DNA of 16,740 nucleotides from JANWZL01 sp037445185 (GCA_037445185.1 JBBIKZ010000202.1:1-16740), one strand, 5' to 3'; positions 7,752 through 15,968 are shown, numbered from the stretch's first letter. Program-made: numbers and translations. Notes: generated by a model from the sequence alone, not told the origin.

Positions 7752-9370
7752 ATGACAACGGATCTCGCGACGTCTGTAATGGCGTTTGTGGCTGCGGCTT
7801 GCGCTGCTGGCTTGGTTTGCTGGCTCTACGTGCAGAGGGAGGAGGCCGCATTTTATTCAGGCCTTGCCCTTGTGGCTACGTTGGTGTGTTCGGTGAACTT
7901 GGCTCACGGGTTGGGGAATATTGATGAGTCCAAGCAACTGTTGTGGCACCGTCTTGTGCTGGCGTGTGAAATTGGTCTTGCAGGCTCGTTGTTATATGCC
8001 AGTTTACGATTTTTGCCTTGGGAACGACCACAACAATCTTCCGTGCGGTTGTGGGGGGCTCGCGATCAGCCTGTTGACGCTGGGGGCTGCTGGGTGGGTG
8101 GTGCTGGACGATGTCTTGGTGCTGGGCTCGGCTGGTAGGGTCGATCGAGTGGCCATCATGGTGAGTGAGTGGGGGCGTGGATCGTATGGATTGATGGTTG
8201 TGACAGCGGCATGTGGATTGGCTCAACTTGAGGTTGTATTTCTGGCAAGCCGAGCGCTTACTCTGTATCGTTTGAAGCTCATCCTGCTTGGGCTGGGAGG
8301 GCTGGGAAGCTATCTGATTTATTATGCCAGCGAGATGTTGATGGTACCAATCTGGCGCCGGGAGCATGCCTTTCTGTTTAGTGTGATTTCGATGATGGCC
8401 ACGGGATTGATCGTCCTGGGGATACTGCGATGTAGATTTAAAGAACTACTGTTCGATAGGCAGGGATCTCCTCAGGCGTTGCTCGGTTCTTTAACATTCG
8501 TTGCTGTTGGCAGTTATCTTCTGCTGGTTGGGGGGGTGGCGCCTGGCTCCGTAGAATGGAACAGCCACTGGGCACGAACTCAGTGTAGTGCTGGGGTTTG
8601 CGGTTGTTGTGGCTCTGGCGGTCATGGTTTCGTCCAAGACCACGAGAAATGAAATCAAGCGATTTGTGGGCCGGACTTTTTATCGGCCGAAATATGACTA
8701 TCGCGCCGAATGGCTGCGCGTGACCGAATCATTTCGGTCGGCGACGACGCGAGAGACCATCTTGGATAGTCTTCATGATCTGCTGGTCAAGACCTTTGCA
8801 ACGACCACGATTGTCGTGTGGGCCTTGCGGGAGACGGATCAACGGTATTGCCAGGTGAGGCCGGCTATCCCTGCGATGCCGGTGATCGATACGTTTCATC
8901 CAATAGTGAAACGATTGACCCAAGAGGGTAACCCTCTGGAACTTGCTGAATCGGTACAAGGTGAGGTGGAGACAATCGATCCGCTCGGCAAGCAGTGTGC
9001 CCAACTGTGTGCCCCCGCGGGAGCAGCTTCAACAGGTCTTGAGCAATGTGGTGTTGAATGCCAAGCAGGCTATTGATGACCATGGTGAGGTCACGATTGG
9101 TGTGACACAAACGGATCGCTCAGTGGTCATCACTGTCCGTGATACAGGACGAGGGGTGCCGGCTTCGATGTTGGATCACTTGTTTCGTCCTTCCCAGTCC
9201 AGCCCGCCTGGGGGCTTAGGCATTGGCCTTTATCAGTGCAAGAAGATCGTTGCGACCTATGGGGGTACCATTCGGTTAGAGAGTGAAGAAGGAGGAGGGA
9301 CACAGATGCGGATTGAACTGCCGTGCAGAACTGGGGGGGGGACAGGGAGCCTGTTACAGTGGCGTCGCCA
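7752..9370 (+). pseudogene. prsK: Decayed second copy of PEP-CTERM histidine kinase prsK
   Basis: This resembles the intact prsK at 11540 along its length but is broken. It starts MTTDLATSVMAFVAAACAAG and matches the membrane region until the G6 run at 8053-8058, where the frame shifts. It continues (WVVLDDVLVLG, then SLTFVAVGSYLLLVGG) to the G7 run at 8530-8536, and shifts at least twice more by about 8570. The GAF part is clear from about 8636 (YDYRAEWLRVTESF to RETDQRY). At about 9010-9020 some 170 codons are missing relative to the intact copy, including the whole DHp segment with the phospho-accepting His. The ATPase part survives (EQLQQVLSNVVLNAKQAI, VRDTGRGVPA, GGLGIGLYQCKKI). GAF-region identity to the intact copy looks near two-thirds, so the copies are old. 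The 3' end is approximate. Confidence 0.9.
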
Positions 9371-9419
9371 GTGGCCGGTTAAGCCCGTAAGTAAGAGAGG
9401 GGGTCAGACATTCACGACG

Positions 9420-9515
9420 ATGAGTTCTTGTACCAGCCATCCAGTCTTATTGGTCAATGCAATGATTGCCATTCCCCCCTTCAACTGTAACTTGGCAGGC
9501 TCCCCTTTGGGTTAG
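9420..9515 (+). pseudogene. Possible prsR start remnant
   Basis: From ATG 9420 the frame reads MSSCTSHPVLLVNAMIAI and stops at TAG 9513-9515. The intact prsR starts with PLLLVDDDETI at the equivalent place. The bases before the start codons are also similar (GTCAGACATTCAC versus GTCGGCATTCAT). Together with the prsK remnant before it, this suggests that the first residues of a former prsR persist here. The match is short and the acidic phosphorylation residues are gone. Confidence 0.35.
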
Positions 9516-9525
9516 AGGGGAGCCT
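9497..9525. terminator. Strong 10-bp hairpin between convergent genes
   Basis: AGGCTCCCCT (9497-9506) pairs perfectly with AGGGGAGCCT (9516-9525) around a 9-base loop. It lies between the plus-strand prsK remnant and the minus-strand secreted-protein gene that ends at 9560, so it can serve both directions. T content after it is modest (GTTGTCTTGG). Confidence 0.7.
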
Positions 9526-9559
9526 GTTGTCTTGGCCGGCATTAGATCGAGGACAACTT

Positions 9560-10561
9560 CTACGGAACTATTCGTGTATTCTGCGGTGGTAAGGGAGGAG
9601 TGGTATCTGTGGTGTTGCTAGTGCTGCTGCTAGTGCCCTCCAAATCATTAACAGAGGTCGCCATGATGAAGTCATCCATATATATCGTGGAATTATAGGC
9701 ATTCACCGTCGTCGGCATGGCCAATTGGCGGTTCCCCGCCCTTGCGGTCTGTGGGATGGGCCAATTGAAATTGGGTGTCACGCCGCCGATCCATTCGGCG
9801 AGTTTGGTCCAGGTTGAGACTCCCCGCTCACGCACCCAGAGCTCATACACCCCTTGCGGACCGGACGTGTCAAGATGGATACGCACCTGATACCAGACGC
9901 CCTCGGCCAGATACATGGCGCTCACATTTTGAAACAGTTTTTGGGCATTCCATGAAGGGCCACCGGTAAAATTGGCATACGCCGACCGTAGCTCAAAATA
10001 CCGTCCACCGTTTGGGGCTACAATCACGTTGTCTCCAGGGGGGTTGATTTTTCGATCGCTGGTCAGAAACAGCCACTGGTATGAATCATTGGAGCACGGA
10101 TAGTAGGTATGACAAGGATAGAGAAACTTCGACTGGGAATCCCATCGCCCTCCTGGCACTGCATAGGTCCAAAACTGAAACCACACATTGGCGGGGATGG
10201 TGCCCAGTGGGTGGCTATCGCTCCCATACTTCAGCCAGTAATCGGTCTGGACGGCGTTAAATGTTTGGGCGAGTGATTGCATCACTAATGCGCGAGAGGA
10301 CCAACCGCTGGGCTCCGTGGTATAGAGGTAGCCATAAGCGGCGCTGTTGTGTTGGGCATTGGTAGCTTTCGCATCCGTCCAGCCACGGGCCCTGAACGGG
10401 ACTTCCGCATTGGTTACGTTCCGATCCACAACGTACTCGAAATTGTCTTGGAAAATGATGGCGGCCTGGCTGCTGCTTGCCAGCCAAAGGAAGCTAATGA
10501 CGCTGATCCATGTGACCGGCTGATGGCGCCAGCGCGAAAGAGGCTGTGTCGTTCCTAACAT
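9560..10561 (-). CDS. Secreted protein, possibly ConA/LamG-like
   Basis: A 333-residue protein with a clear signal peptide (hydrophobic core WISVISFLWLASSSQA, cleavage near residue 33-34). A long region rich in aromatic residues and Gly follows (DNFEYV, NVWFQFWTYAVPGGRW). Its later part, GVWYQVRIHLDTSGPQGVYE then LWVRERG, and the short block IYMDDFIMATS recall the strands of ConA-like lectin/glucanase and polysaccharide-lyase folds (family assignment is inference). It ends with a Ser/Thr-rich linker and TPPLPPQNTRIVP. There is no PEP-CTERM sorting signal, so it is probably periplasmic or released. ATG at 10561 is preceded by AGGAGGA with good spacing. It faces the prsK remnant, with a shared hairpin downstream. 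A glycan-binding or glycan-cleaving role fits the region but is unproven. Confidence 0.75.
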   Translation of the reverse strand: MLGTTQPLSRWRHQPVTWISVISFLWLASSSQAAIIFQDNFEYVVDRNVTNAEVPFRARGWTDAKATNAQHNSAAYGYLYTTEPSGWSSRALVMQSLAQTFNAVQTDYWLKYGSDSHPLGTIPANVWFQFWTYAVPGGRWDSQSKFLYPCHTYYPCSNDSYQWLFLTSDRKINPPGDNVIVAPNGGRYFELRSAYANFTGGPSWNAQKLFQNVSAMYLAEGVWYQVRIHLDTSGPQGVYELWVRERGVSTWTKLAEWIGGVTPNFNWPIPQTARAGNRQLAMPTTVNAYNSTIYMDDFIMATSVNDLEGTSSSTSNTTDTTPPLPPQNTRIVP

Positions 10562-11045
10562 AGTCGTCCTCCTGTGATCATAAGAACACTAAATGCAGGA
10601 TACATCATAAGCTATGCACGTATCAGACCAAAATCTAAGAAAATTTAAAGACAGACCTCTTTATATGCGCATATTTCCGCTAGAGCAAGAAGAGCAGATC
10701 TGTGTCGGGCTTGACCAATCTTAGCGGGCCGGATCTATTCATCATTTCTTTGTATTTTCAAACAATTAGTTGAGTTCCATAAACCTGGAACCCTGTGGTG
10801 GGTCAAGCCGATTGTACACACCGATTGTCTTATGAGGGAAGCTCGTATAAGTCGTATATAGATCCGAGAGGCCGAAATACAGACAGAGGCGAGATTTGTC
10901 TGTAGGAAGAAGCCTACAGGTTCATTGGGCAAGCCTTTCGGAACAATCTAGGAACAATTCCCTCTCGAAGCTAAGATCGATGACATAGGCTTATTGTCAG
11001 CTCGTGCTTTTGGGAGTGGATATGGAATAGTAGTTAGTGGTCTAG
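10562..11045. other. AT-rich gap, mostly unexplained
   Basis: About 480 bp between the divergent secreted-protein gene and the SGNH fragment. The first 70 bp hold the leader and a possible sigma-54 promoter for the minus-strand gene. At 10900-10919 is a perfect 7-bp hairpin (CTGTAGG / CCTACAG). From 10952 to 11131 a plus-strand frame is open without a start codon (ends at TAA 11129-11131) and reads KIDDIGLLSARAFGSGYGIV, which looks protein-like but which I cannot assign. The rest shows stops in all frames and no recognisable gene. Confidence 0.5.
10615..10630 (-). promoter_or_regulatory. Candidate sigma-54 promoter of the secreted-protein gene
   Basis: On the minus strand TGGTCTGATACGTGCA has GG and GC separated by exactly 10 bases, as sigma-54 requires, and 8-9 of the consensus positions. 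It lies about 54 bp before the start codon. It is weaker than the two promoters at 15262 and 16298, lacking the TAYC block they share. Confidence 0.35.
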
Positions 11046-11522
11046 CCGGTATCTCAGTGCAGGAGAGAGGGGAAGCGATTTTGCAGTTATCGTGCAACGA
11101 AGCGCCTGCAGCAAACTGCGGGGAGTTTTAAAGAGAAATATTTCGCTCTCAAACGAAAGACCGCGAAGAGTAAGTCGGCTGAGTTGAGTCGCGAGATCTT
11201 TTCCACTGACAGCGTGATGTTGTTCAAAAGAATCATCGGACAGCTTACGGCTAGGCTGAATGAGATCGGAGCGAAAGGATTGATTGTGCATGCCTCCAAA
11301 GAGGTGAGCGAACACGACTATCTGGCCGATAGTCCATTGCCTGCCTTGGATCTCTATCCGGTGATGTCGGCGTATGAACAGGAGCACGGCGTACAACTCT
11401 ACTATGCAGATGGCGTGCATTGGAATGAAAAGGGTCATCGGCTGATCGCCGATGATCTGAAAAAGGTTATTGAGCACTATCGGGTGTCCGCAACGTTGCA
11501 GGTTGCCATGGCGCTCGACTGA
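11046..11522 (+). pseudogene. C-terminal fragment of an SGNH/GDSL hydrolase
   Basis: The frame is open from after the TAG at 11043-11045 to TGA 11520-11522. Its C-terminal block is clear: LYYADGVHWNEKGHRLIADD contains the DxxH (Asp and His) of the SGNH catalytic triad, and before it IGAKGLIVHASKEVSEHDY forms the preceding strand. The N-terminal GDS nucleophile block and the GxND block are not present in this frame or recognisably upstream, so about half of the enzyme is lost. A start at ATG/TTG within 11160-11230 would give only a catalytically dead peptide. SGNH hydrolases remove acyl or similar ester groups from glycans and lipids. In saxitoxin clusters a GDSL hydrolase (SxtL) follows SxtI-J-K, and the SxtIJK-like genes here lie at 4191-6639. 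It ends 17 bp before prsK. Confidence 0.75.
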
Positions 11523-11539
11523 GTCTGTGAGCAATTGGG

Positions 11540-13648
11540 ATGTCAACGGCTGGTCTATTCCTTCTGACGGCATTTTTGGCGGCGGCTTATGCCGGTGGCT
11601 TGGCCTGCTGGCTCTTGGCGAAGAGGCGGGAGGCCGCGTTTTACCCGAGTCTTGCACTTGTGTTTATCCTGGCGTGTCTCGCCAACGTTGCTCATGGTCT
11701 TGGAGGGCGGGACGAGTCCCACGAACTGTTCTGGTATCGGCTTGCCTTGGCACTGGAACTGTGTTTGCCCGGCGCGTTGCTCCACGCCGGTGTTCGATTC
11801 TTGCCGGTACTGCAAGATCATGTTCCATCGGCCGATCTCCGTCGTGTTGTTCTCATCGGCCTGCTTGGCCTGAGTTTGGCCGGGCTCTCAATGACGGACT
11901 CGGTCTTGGTCTCGGCTTCACAGCACGATGCCGCGCCCGCACTCGCGTTGGGGGACTGGGGGCAGGCGCCCTACATCTTTATCGTGCTTGCTACGGCGAT
12001 GGCGTTGGCGCAGTTGGAAAGGGTCTTCCGATCGAGCCGGGAACTGACCCGCTATCGATTGAAGCTGGTCATAATCGGACTGGCCGGATTGGGGGGATAT
12101 GAGATTTATCATGCCAGCGAAACGTTGTTGATCTCGGTGTGGCGAGAAGAGCATCTCGCGGCTTTTGGCGTCGTTTCGTTGATGTCTTCGGGGTTGGTGA
12201 CGCTCGGCATCGCCAGGAGCCGGTTTAAAGAATTGCTTTTCAATACGCAGGTGTCTCAGCAGGCTTTGGTGGGGTCGGTGACCTTTATTGCCGTTGGTCT
12301 CTACCTGCTTCTCGTGGGAGCCATCGGCGCATGGCTTCGCCGCATCGATCAGCCCCTGGGACACGAGCTCGGCGTGGTGGTGGTGCTGGGGGCGCTGGCG
12401 GCTCTGCTCGCGCTGGCCACGTCCAAGACGACCAGGAGCGAAATCAAAGGGTTCTTGGCCAGAAACTTTTCTCGATCAAAATATGATTATCGCGCCGAGT
12501 GGCTTCGTGTCACACAGTCGTTCCAAGGGGCGACGACTCGTGAAGCGATTGTCGAGTGTCTTCATGATCTCCTTGTCAAAACCTTCGCGACAACAACCAT
12601 CGCGGTGTGGACCTTGAGGGAAGCAGATCAACGGTATCATCAGGCGAGGCCGGCCGATCCAACGATGTCGACGATCGAAGCGACTCATCCGGTCATTCAA
12701 AAATTGATGAGCCAGGATGATCCGGTGATGCTTGAGGAACGGTCGGGAGACCGTTTTGAGGCAAGCGATCCGTTTATCAGGTTGAAAGTCAGGCTGTGCT
12801 CACCGATTTACGCCCAAAACCGGCTGACAGCGTTTGTGATGCTTGGAACACAGCCTCGCGGGGATCGTTACGGGGTTGATGATTGCGATCTGCTGAGAGG
12901 AGTTTGTCACCATGCGGGAGCGCTGTTTGCTCATGCCGACTTGGCGGAAGAACGGCGGGCCTCTGCGGAATTGGAAGCGCTGCACCGGTTTTCGGTGTTC
13001 TGCCTGCACGATATCAAAAACCTGGCGGCGCGGTTGTCACTCGTAGCCCAGAATGCCGAGCGTCATGGGAAGGATCCTGCATTTCAAGAATCCGCCTTAA
13101 GAACAGTGGCGGATACGGCCAGAAAAATGACGGACCTGATCAGCAAGCTTTCTCGTCAGTCCTTGTCGTCTTCCGTCGGAGAAAAAGCGGATCTGATGCA
13201 TCTGCCATCTCTTGTCGAGGAAGTGGTGGCGCCGCTTCGATCGGATCAGCGGATTGCTCTGCACATGGAAGGGCATCTTGATGTTCCTATCCGGGGGGTC
13301 CGTGAGCAGCTCCACCAGGTGCTGACGAACGTGGTGCTGAACGCCAGGCAAGCCATTATCGATCGAGGCAGTATTTCGATTGTTGTCGTGCGATCGAAAG
13401 ACTCGGCTGTCATTACAATAGACGATACGGGACGAGGGGTGCCGCCTGCCATGCTCGACCGGCTGTTTCGGCCGTCTCAATCAAGCCGTCCGGGTGGTTT
13501 GGGCGTTGGATTGTATCAGTGCAAGAGGATCATCGAGGCGCACGGCGGGGCCATTACGCTTTGCAGTGAGGAGGGAAAGGGGACGCGGGTGCGGATCGAG
13601 CTGCCGCTTGCCGACTCATTGCACAAAGCAGGCGTCGGCCGGTCGTAG
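11540..13648 (+). CDS. prsK: PrsK, PEP-CTERM system membrane histidine kinase
   Basis: A 702-residue sensor kinase, apparently intact. About eight membrane segments fill residues 1-300 (for example LFLLTAFLAAAYAGGLACWL and VTFIAVGLYLLLVGAIGAWL). A cytoplasmic GAF domain follows (about 318-460), starting at YDYRAEWLRVTQSF. The DHp helix carries His490 in FCLHDIKNLAARLS. The ATPase domain has an N box (N597/N601 in TNVVLNARQAI), G1 DDTGRGVPP, and F/G2 RPSQSSRPGGLGVGLYQ. This layout is that of PrsK, the kinase regularly paired with PrsR in exosortase/PEP-CTERM genomes; its signal is unknown. ATG 11540 aligns with the start of the decayed copy. PrsR follows after 37 bp, so the pair is probably co-transcribed. 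It likely phosphorylates Asp55 of that PrsR. Confidence 0.95.
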   Translation: MSTAGLFLLTAFLAAAYAGGLACWLLAKRREAAFYPSLALVFILACLANVAHGLGGRDESHELFWYRLALALELCLPGALLHAGVRFLPVLQDHVPSADLRRVVLIGLLGLSLAGLSMTDSVLVSASQHDAAPALALGDWGQAPYIFIVLATAMALAQLERVFRSSRELTRYRLKLVIIGLAGLGGYEIYHASETLLISVWREEHLAAFGVVSLMSSGLVTLGIARSRFKELLFNTQVSQQALVGSVTFIAVGLYLLLVGAIGAWLRRIDQPLGHELGVVVVLGALAALLALATSKTTRSEIKGFLARNFSRSKYDYRAEWLRVTQSFQGATTREAIVECLHDLLVKTFATTTIAVWTLREADQRYHQARPADPTMSTIEATHPVIQKLMSQDDPVMLEERSGDRFEASDPFIRLKVRLCSPIYAQNRLTAFVMLGTQPRGDRYGVDDCDLLRGVCHHAGALFAHADLAEERRASAELEALHRFSVFCLHDIKNLAARLSLVAQNAERHGKDPAFQESALRTVADTARKMTDLISKLSRQSLSSSVGEKADLMHLPSLVEEVVAPLRSDQRIALHMEGHLDVPIRGVREQLHQVLTNVVLNARQAIIDRGSISIVVVRSKDSAVITIDDTGRGVPPAMLDRLFRPSQSSRPGGLGVGLYQCKRIIEAHGGAITLCSEEGKGTRVRIELPLADSLHKAGVGRS

Positions 13649-13685
13649 GCCAATGTGAAGTCTTCTGGGGCGGAAGTCGGCATTC

Positions 13686-15059
13686 ATGATGAATAATCGT
13701 TCACCGTTGCTCCTGGTCGATGATGATGAAACGATTCGCGACCAAATGAGGTGGGCCCTGGCGGCCGACTATGAGGTGCTGGAGGCTGCGGATCGGCCGA
13801 CGGCGTTGGCGCAAGTTCGAAAGATGATGCCGCGCCTGGTGCTGCTCGATTTGGGATTGCCTCCCGATGTGGATGGAGCTTCGGAGGGAATGGCGATTCT
13901 CCGCGCCACGTTGCAGATAAATCCCGCCGCCAAGGTCATCGTGATCACCGGGAACAGCGACCGGGCTCGGGCCATCGAAGCCGTCCAAAACGGCGCCTAT
14001 GATTTTATCGAAAAACCGATCCAACTTGACGTGCTAAAGGTCGTGTTGCAGCGAGCCTTGTATCTTGGAGGCCTGGAGCAAGAGAACCGCGCGTTGCAGG
14101 AAGTCGCAAGCGACGATCAGTTCGAGGGGTTGATCGGGGAAAGCCCTCAGATTCGAGAGCTGTTTCATATCATCCGGCGTGTGGGGCCGTCTGATGCTCC
14201 GGTCCTGATTACGGGAGAGAGCGGGACAGGAAAAGAATTGGTCGCCCGGGCGATCCATCGCCGGAGCGCCAGGTTCGAGAAGCCGTTTGTCGCCATCAAC
14301 TGCGGGGCGATTCCGGACACCCTGCTGGAAAGCGAATTGTTCGGCCATGAAAAGGGGGCCTTCACGGGGGCCGTTCAGCAGCGAAAGGGACGGATCGAAC
14401 ACGCGCAAGGAGGAACGCTCTTTCTCGATGAAATCGGAGACATTCCACTCCCGCTCCAAGTCAAGCTTCTGCGTTTTCTTCAAGAGCGCCAGATTCAACG
14501 ATTGGGGGGGAAAGATCTCATCTCGATCGATGCCCGGATCATCGCGGCCACTCATATCGATCTGCGTCGAGCGATCGAGGACGGGCGGTTTCGGGAGGAT
14601 CTGTATTACCGGCTTTGCGTGGTCACAATTTTCATACCGTCGCTCAGTGCTCGTCTCGGAGATGTTCCACTGCTTGCTCGGGCGTTCTTACGACGTATCG
14701 CCGATGAGCAGGGGAAACAGCTTGTTGGCTTCACGACCGAAGCGATGGAGGCCTTGCTCTCGCACCGGTGGCCAGGGAATGTGCGCGAGCTTGAGAATCG
14801 AATCAAACGCGCGGTCATCATGGCGGAGGGACGATACATCACGCCGTCTCACCTCGATCTGGGGCAGGAAGACAAAACCAAAGAGAGCACTTTGACTCTC
14901 AAGGGGCTTCGCGAAAGCCAAGAAAGGGATCTGGTCCGTCTTGCCATGGAAAAGGCCAATGGCAATGTATCTCGCGCGGCGGCAGAACTTGGCATCAGTC
15001 GGCCGACTCTCTATCAGTTATTGGACCGGTATGGATTACGAAAGCCCAAGCAGGACTGA
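13686..15059 (+). CDS. prsR: PrsR, sigma-54-dependent response regulator
   Basis: A 457-residue NtrC-type activator with three domains. The receiver domain has acidic residues D12-D14, phospho-acceptor Asp55 in LVLLDLGLPP, the Thr in VIVITGNS and Lys in FIEKPIQ. The AAA+ domain has Walker A GESGTGKE at 177-184, the sigma-54 contact loop GAFTGA at 224-229, Walker B LFLDE with D248/E249, and arginine fingers in FREDLYYRL. The Fis-type HTH is at about 426-450 (SRAAAELGISRPTLYQLL). PrsR drives PEP-CTERM genes together with sigma-54. The two genes downstream have matching sigma-54 promoters and a shared upstream motif, consistent with their being direct targets. The ATG at 13686 is immediately followed by another ATG at 13689; either could be used. 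Confidence 0.96.
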   Translation: MMNNRSPLLLVDDDETIRDQMRWALAADYEVLEAADRPTALAQVRKMMPRLVLLDLGLPPDVDGASEGMAILRATLQINPAAKVIVITGNSDRARAIEAVQNGAYDFIEKPIQLDVLKVVLQRALYLGGLEQENRALQEVASDDQFEGLIGESPQIRELFHIIRRVGPSDAPVLITGESGTGKELVARAIHRRSARFEKPFVAINCGAIPDTLLESELFGHEKGAFTGAVQQRKGRIEHAQGGTLFLDEIGDIPLPLQVKLLRFLQERQIQRLGGKDLISIDARIIAATHIDLRRAIEDGRFREDLYYRLCVVTIFIPSLSARLGDVPLLARAFLRRIADEQGKQLVGFTTEAMEALLSHRWPGNVRELENRIKRAVIMAEGRYITPSHLDLGQEDKTKESTLTLKGLRESQERDLVRLAMEKANGNVSRAAAELGISRPTLYQLLDRYGLRKPKQD

Positions 15060-15167
15060 AAAAAGTGGTGTGGCGGTGTTAAATCTTATGACAGATCAAG
15101 GGCCATATCGTATCTCTTTGAAAAGACTGACCGTTCTTTCATATTAATGATCAGAATGATTGCTCGA

Positions 15168-15181
15168 CTGTAAAAGATTTT
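15168..15181 (+). promoter_or_regulatory. Candidate PrsR enhancer site, copy 1
   Basis: CTGTAAAAGATTTT, about 80 bp upstream of the -24 element of the first sigma-54 promoter. It matches 13 of 14 bases of the motif at 16117-16130 upstream of the second promoter. Sigma-54 activators bind at 80-200 bp, so the position is right. Assignment to PrsR is inference. Confidence 0.4.
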
Positions 15182-15261
15182 AATAGGGGAGAGTCTGATG
15201 CTACGAAAGGATACTTTTAATAATATCAATAAAATCAAAGTATTATGTTTTTAAATTTCAC

Positions 15262-15277
15262 TGGTACCGGTTTTGCT
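15262..15277 (+). promoter_or_regulatory. Sigma-54 promoter of the PEP-CTERM gene
   Basis: TGGTACCGGTTTTGCT: -24 TGGTAC and -12 TTGCT, with GG and GC spaced by exactly 10 bases. Transcription should start near 15288, giving a leader of about 46 bases to ATG 15334. It shares CTGGTAYCNNNNTTGCT with the promoter at 16298. The gene just upstream encodes the sigma-54 activator PrsR. Confidence 0.8.
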
Positions 15278-15333
15278 GCTGTAAGAGATAGATGCGTTCT
15301 ATTCATCTAGAAATTGTGAAAGGAGTAAGTGTA

Positions 15334-15930
15334 ATGAGGCCAAATCGAACACTTCCACTTTTCGTTGGTGCCATAGCCCTGGGGATTGGGCTGAGCGGTG
15401 TCCAGGTTTATGCCCTCGATCTGAGTCCATCGACGTCCGGGGTGGTGCTAGGAAGCTCATTAACTCCACAAGCTGGACCGTCCAATTGTGAGCCGGCTTG
15501 TGTGTATCAAGCCTTTGGTTTATCAAATGATGGTTCGCTGAGCTTATTGTACAAAGCCAATGTGGGGGGGCCAGAAGAGGGAACCTTTGCAGGCAGTTAC
15601 AACACCGTTTTCAACTTTGAGAGGGCTGGCGATGCGGCGGGTGGAACTATCAGCTTTACAGGGGGAGCATCCATTTCTTGCCCATCCTGCTATCTGGCCG
15701 TGAAAGATGGCAATATCAATCCTCGGTACTATTTCTTTGATATCAGTAGCTGGAACGGGACCGAGACGATCAATCTGAATGGGTTCTGGCCTGGACAGGG
15801 AGCGATTTCTCACGTGTCGATTTGGGGGACACCAAGCGCCGGTGTACCAGAACCATCTTCCTTGCTTTTACTCGGTGCCGGGTTAGCGGGGGCGGGGATC
15901 TGGAGGCGGAAATTTGTGAGAGAACAGTAA
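15334..15930 (+). CDS. PEP-CTERM sorting domain protein
   Basis: A 198-residue exported protein. The signal peptide (about 1-27, core LFVGAIALGIGLSG, cleavage after VYA) is followed by a low-charge beta-rich domain, then a C-terminal sorting signal VPEPSSLLLLGAGLAGAG at about 171-188 and the basic end WRRKFVREQ. Exosortase recognises the PEP motif, cleaves and sorts the protein to the surface. The domain contains four Cys, in NCEPAC and CPSC, and a block PRYYFFDISSWNGTETI followed by FWPGQGAISHVSIWG, a pattern I recognise from other PEP-CTERM proteins. ATG 15334 is chosen because AAGGAG precedes it and because the in-frame ATG at 15292 lies almost at the predicted transcription start. Expression is likely controlled by PrsK/PrsR and sigma-54. 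The molecular role is unknown. Confidence 0.93.
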   Translation: MRPNRTLPLFVGAIALGIGLSGVQVYALDLSPSTSGVVLGSSLTPQAGPSNCEPACVYQAFGLSNDGSLSLLYKANVGGPEEGTFAGSYNTVFNFERAGDAAGGTISFTGGASISCPSCYLAVKDGNINPRYYFFDISSWNGTETINLNGFWPGQGAISHVSIWGTPSAGVPEPSSLLLLGAGLAGAGIWRRKFVREQ

Positions 15931-15968
15931 AGGGCTGGGTTTCCTACTGGAATTTTGGCACTTTTCGT

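Noticed and set aside
10900..10919. Rho-independent terminator at the CTGTAGG/CCTACAG hairpin
   Set aside because: Neither strand has a T run directly after the stem, and no gene ends close enough for it to serve.
10735..10932. 65-codon minus-strand open frame in the intergenic gap
   Set aside because: No ribosome-binding site, no domain-like pattern, and composition matches the surrounding noncoding DNA.
15292..15333. Earlier ATG at 15292 as the PEP-CTERM gene start
   Set aside because: It would lie about 4 bases after the predicted transcription start and would put 14 charged/polar residues before the signal peptide; ATG 15334 has AAGGAG at the right distance.
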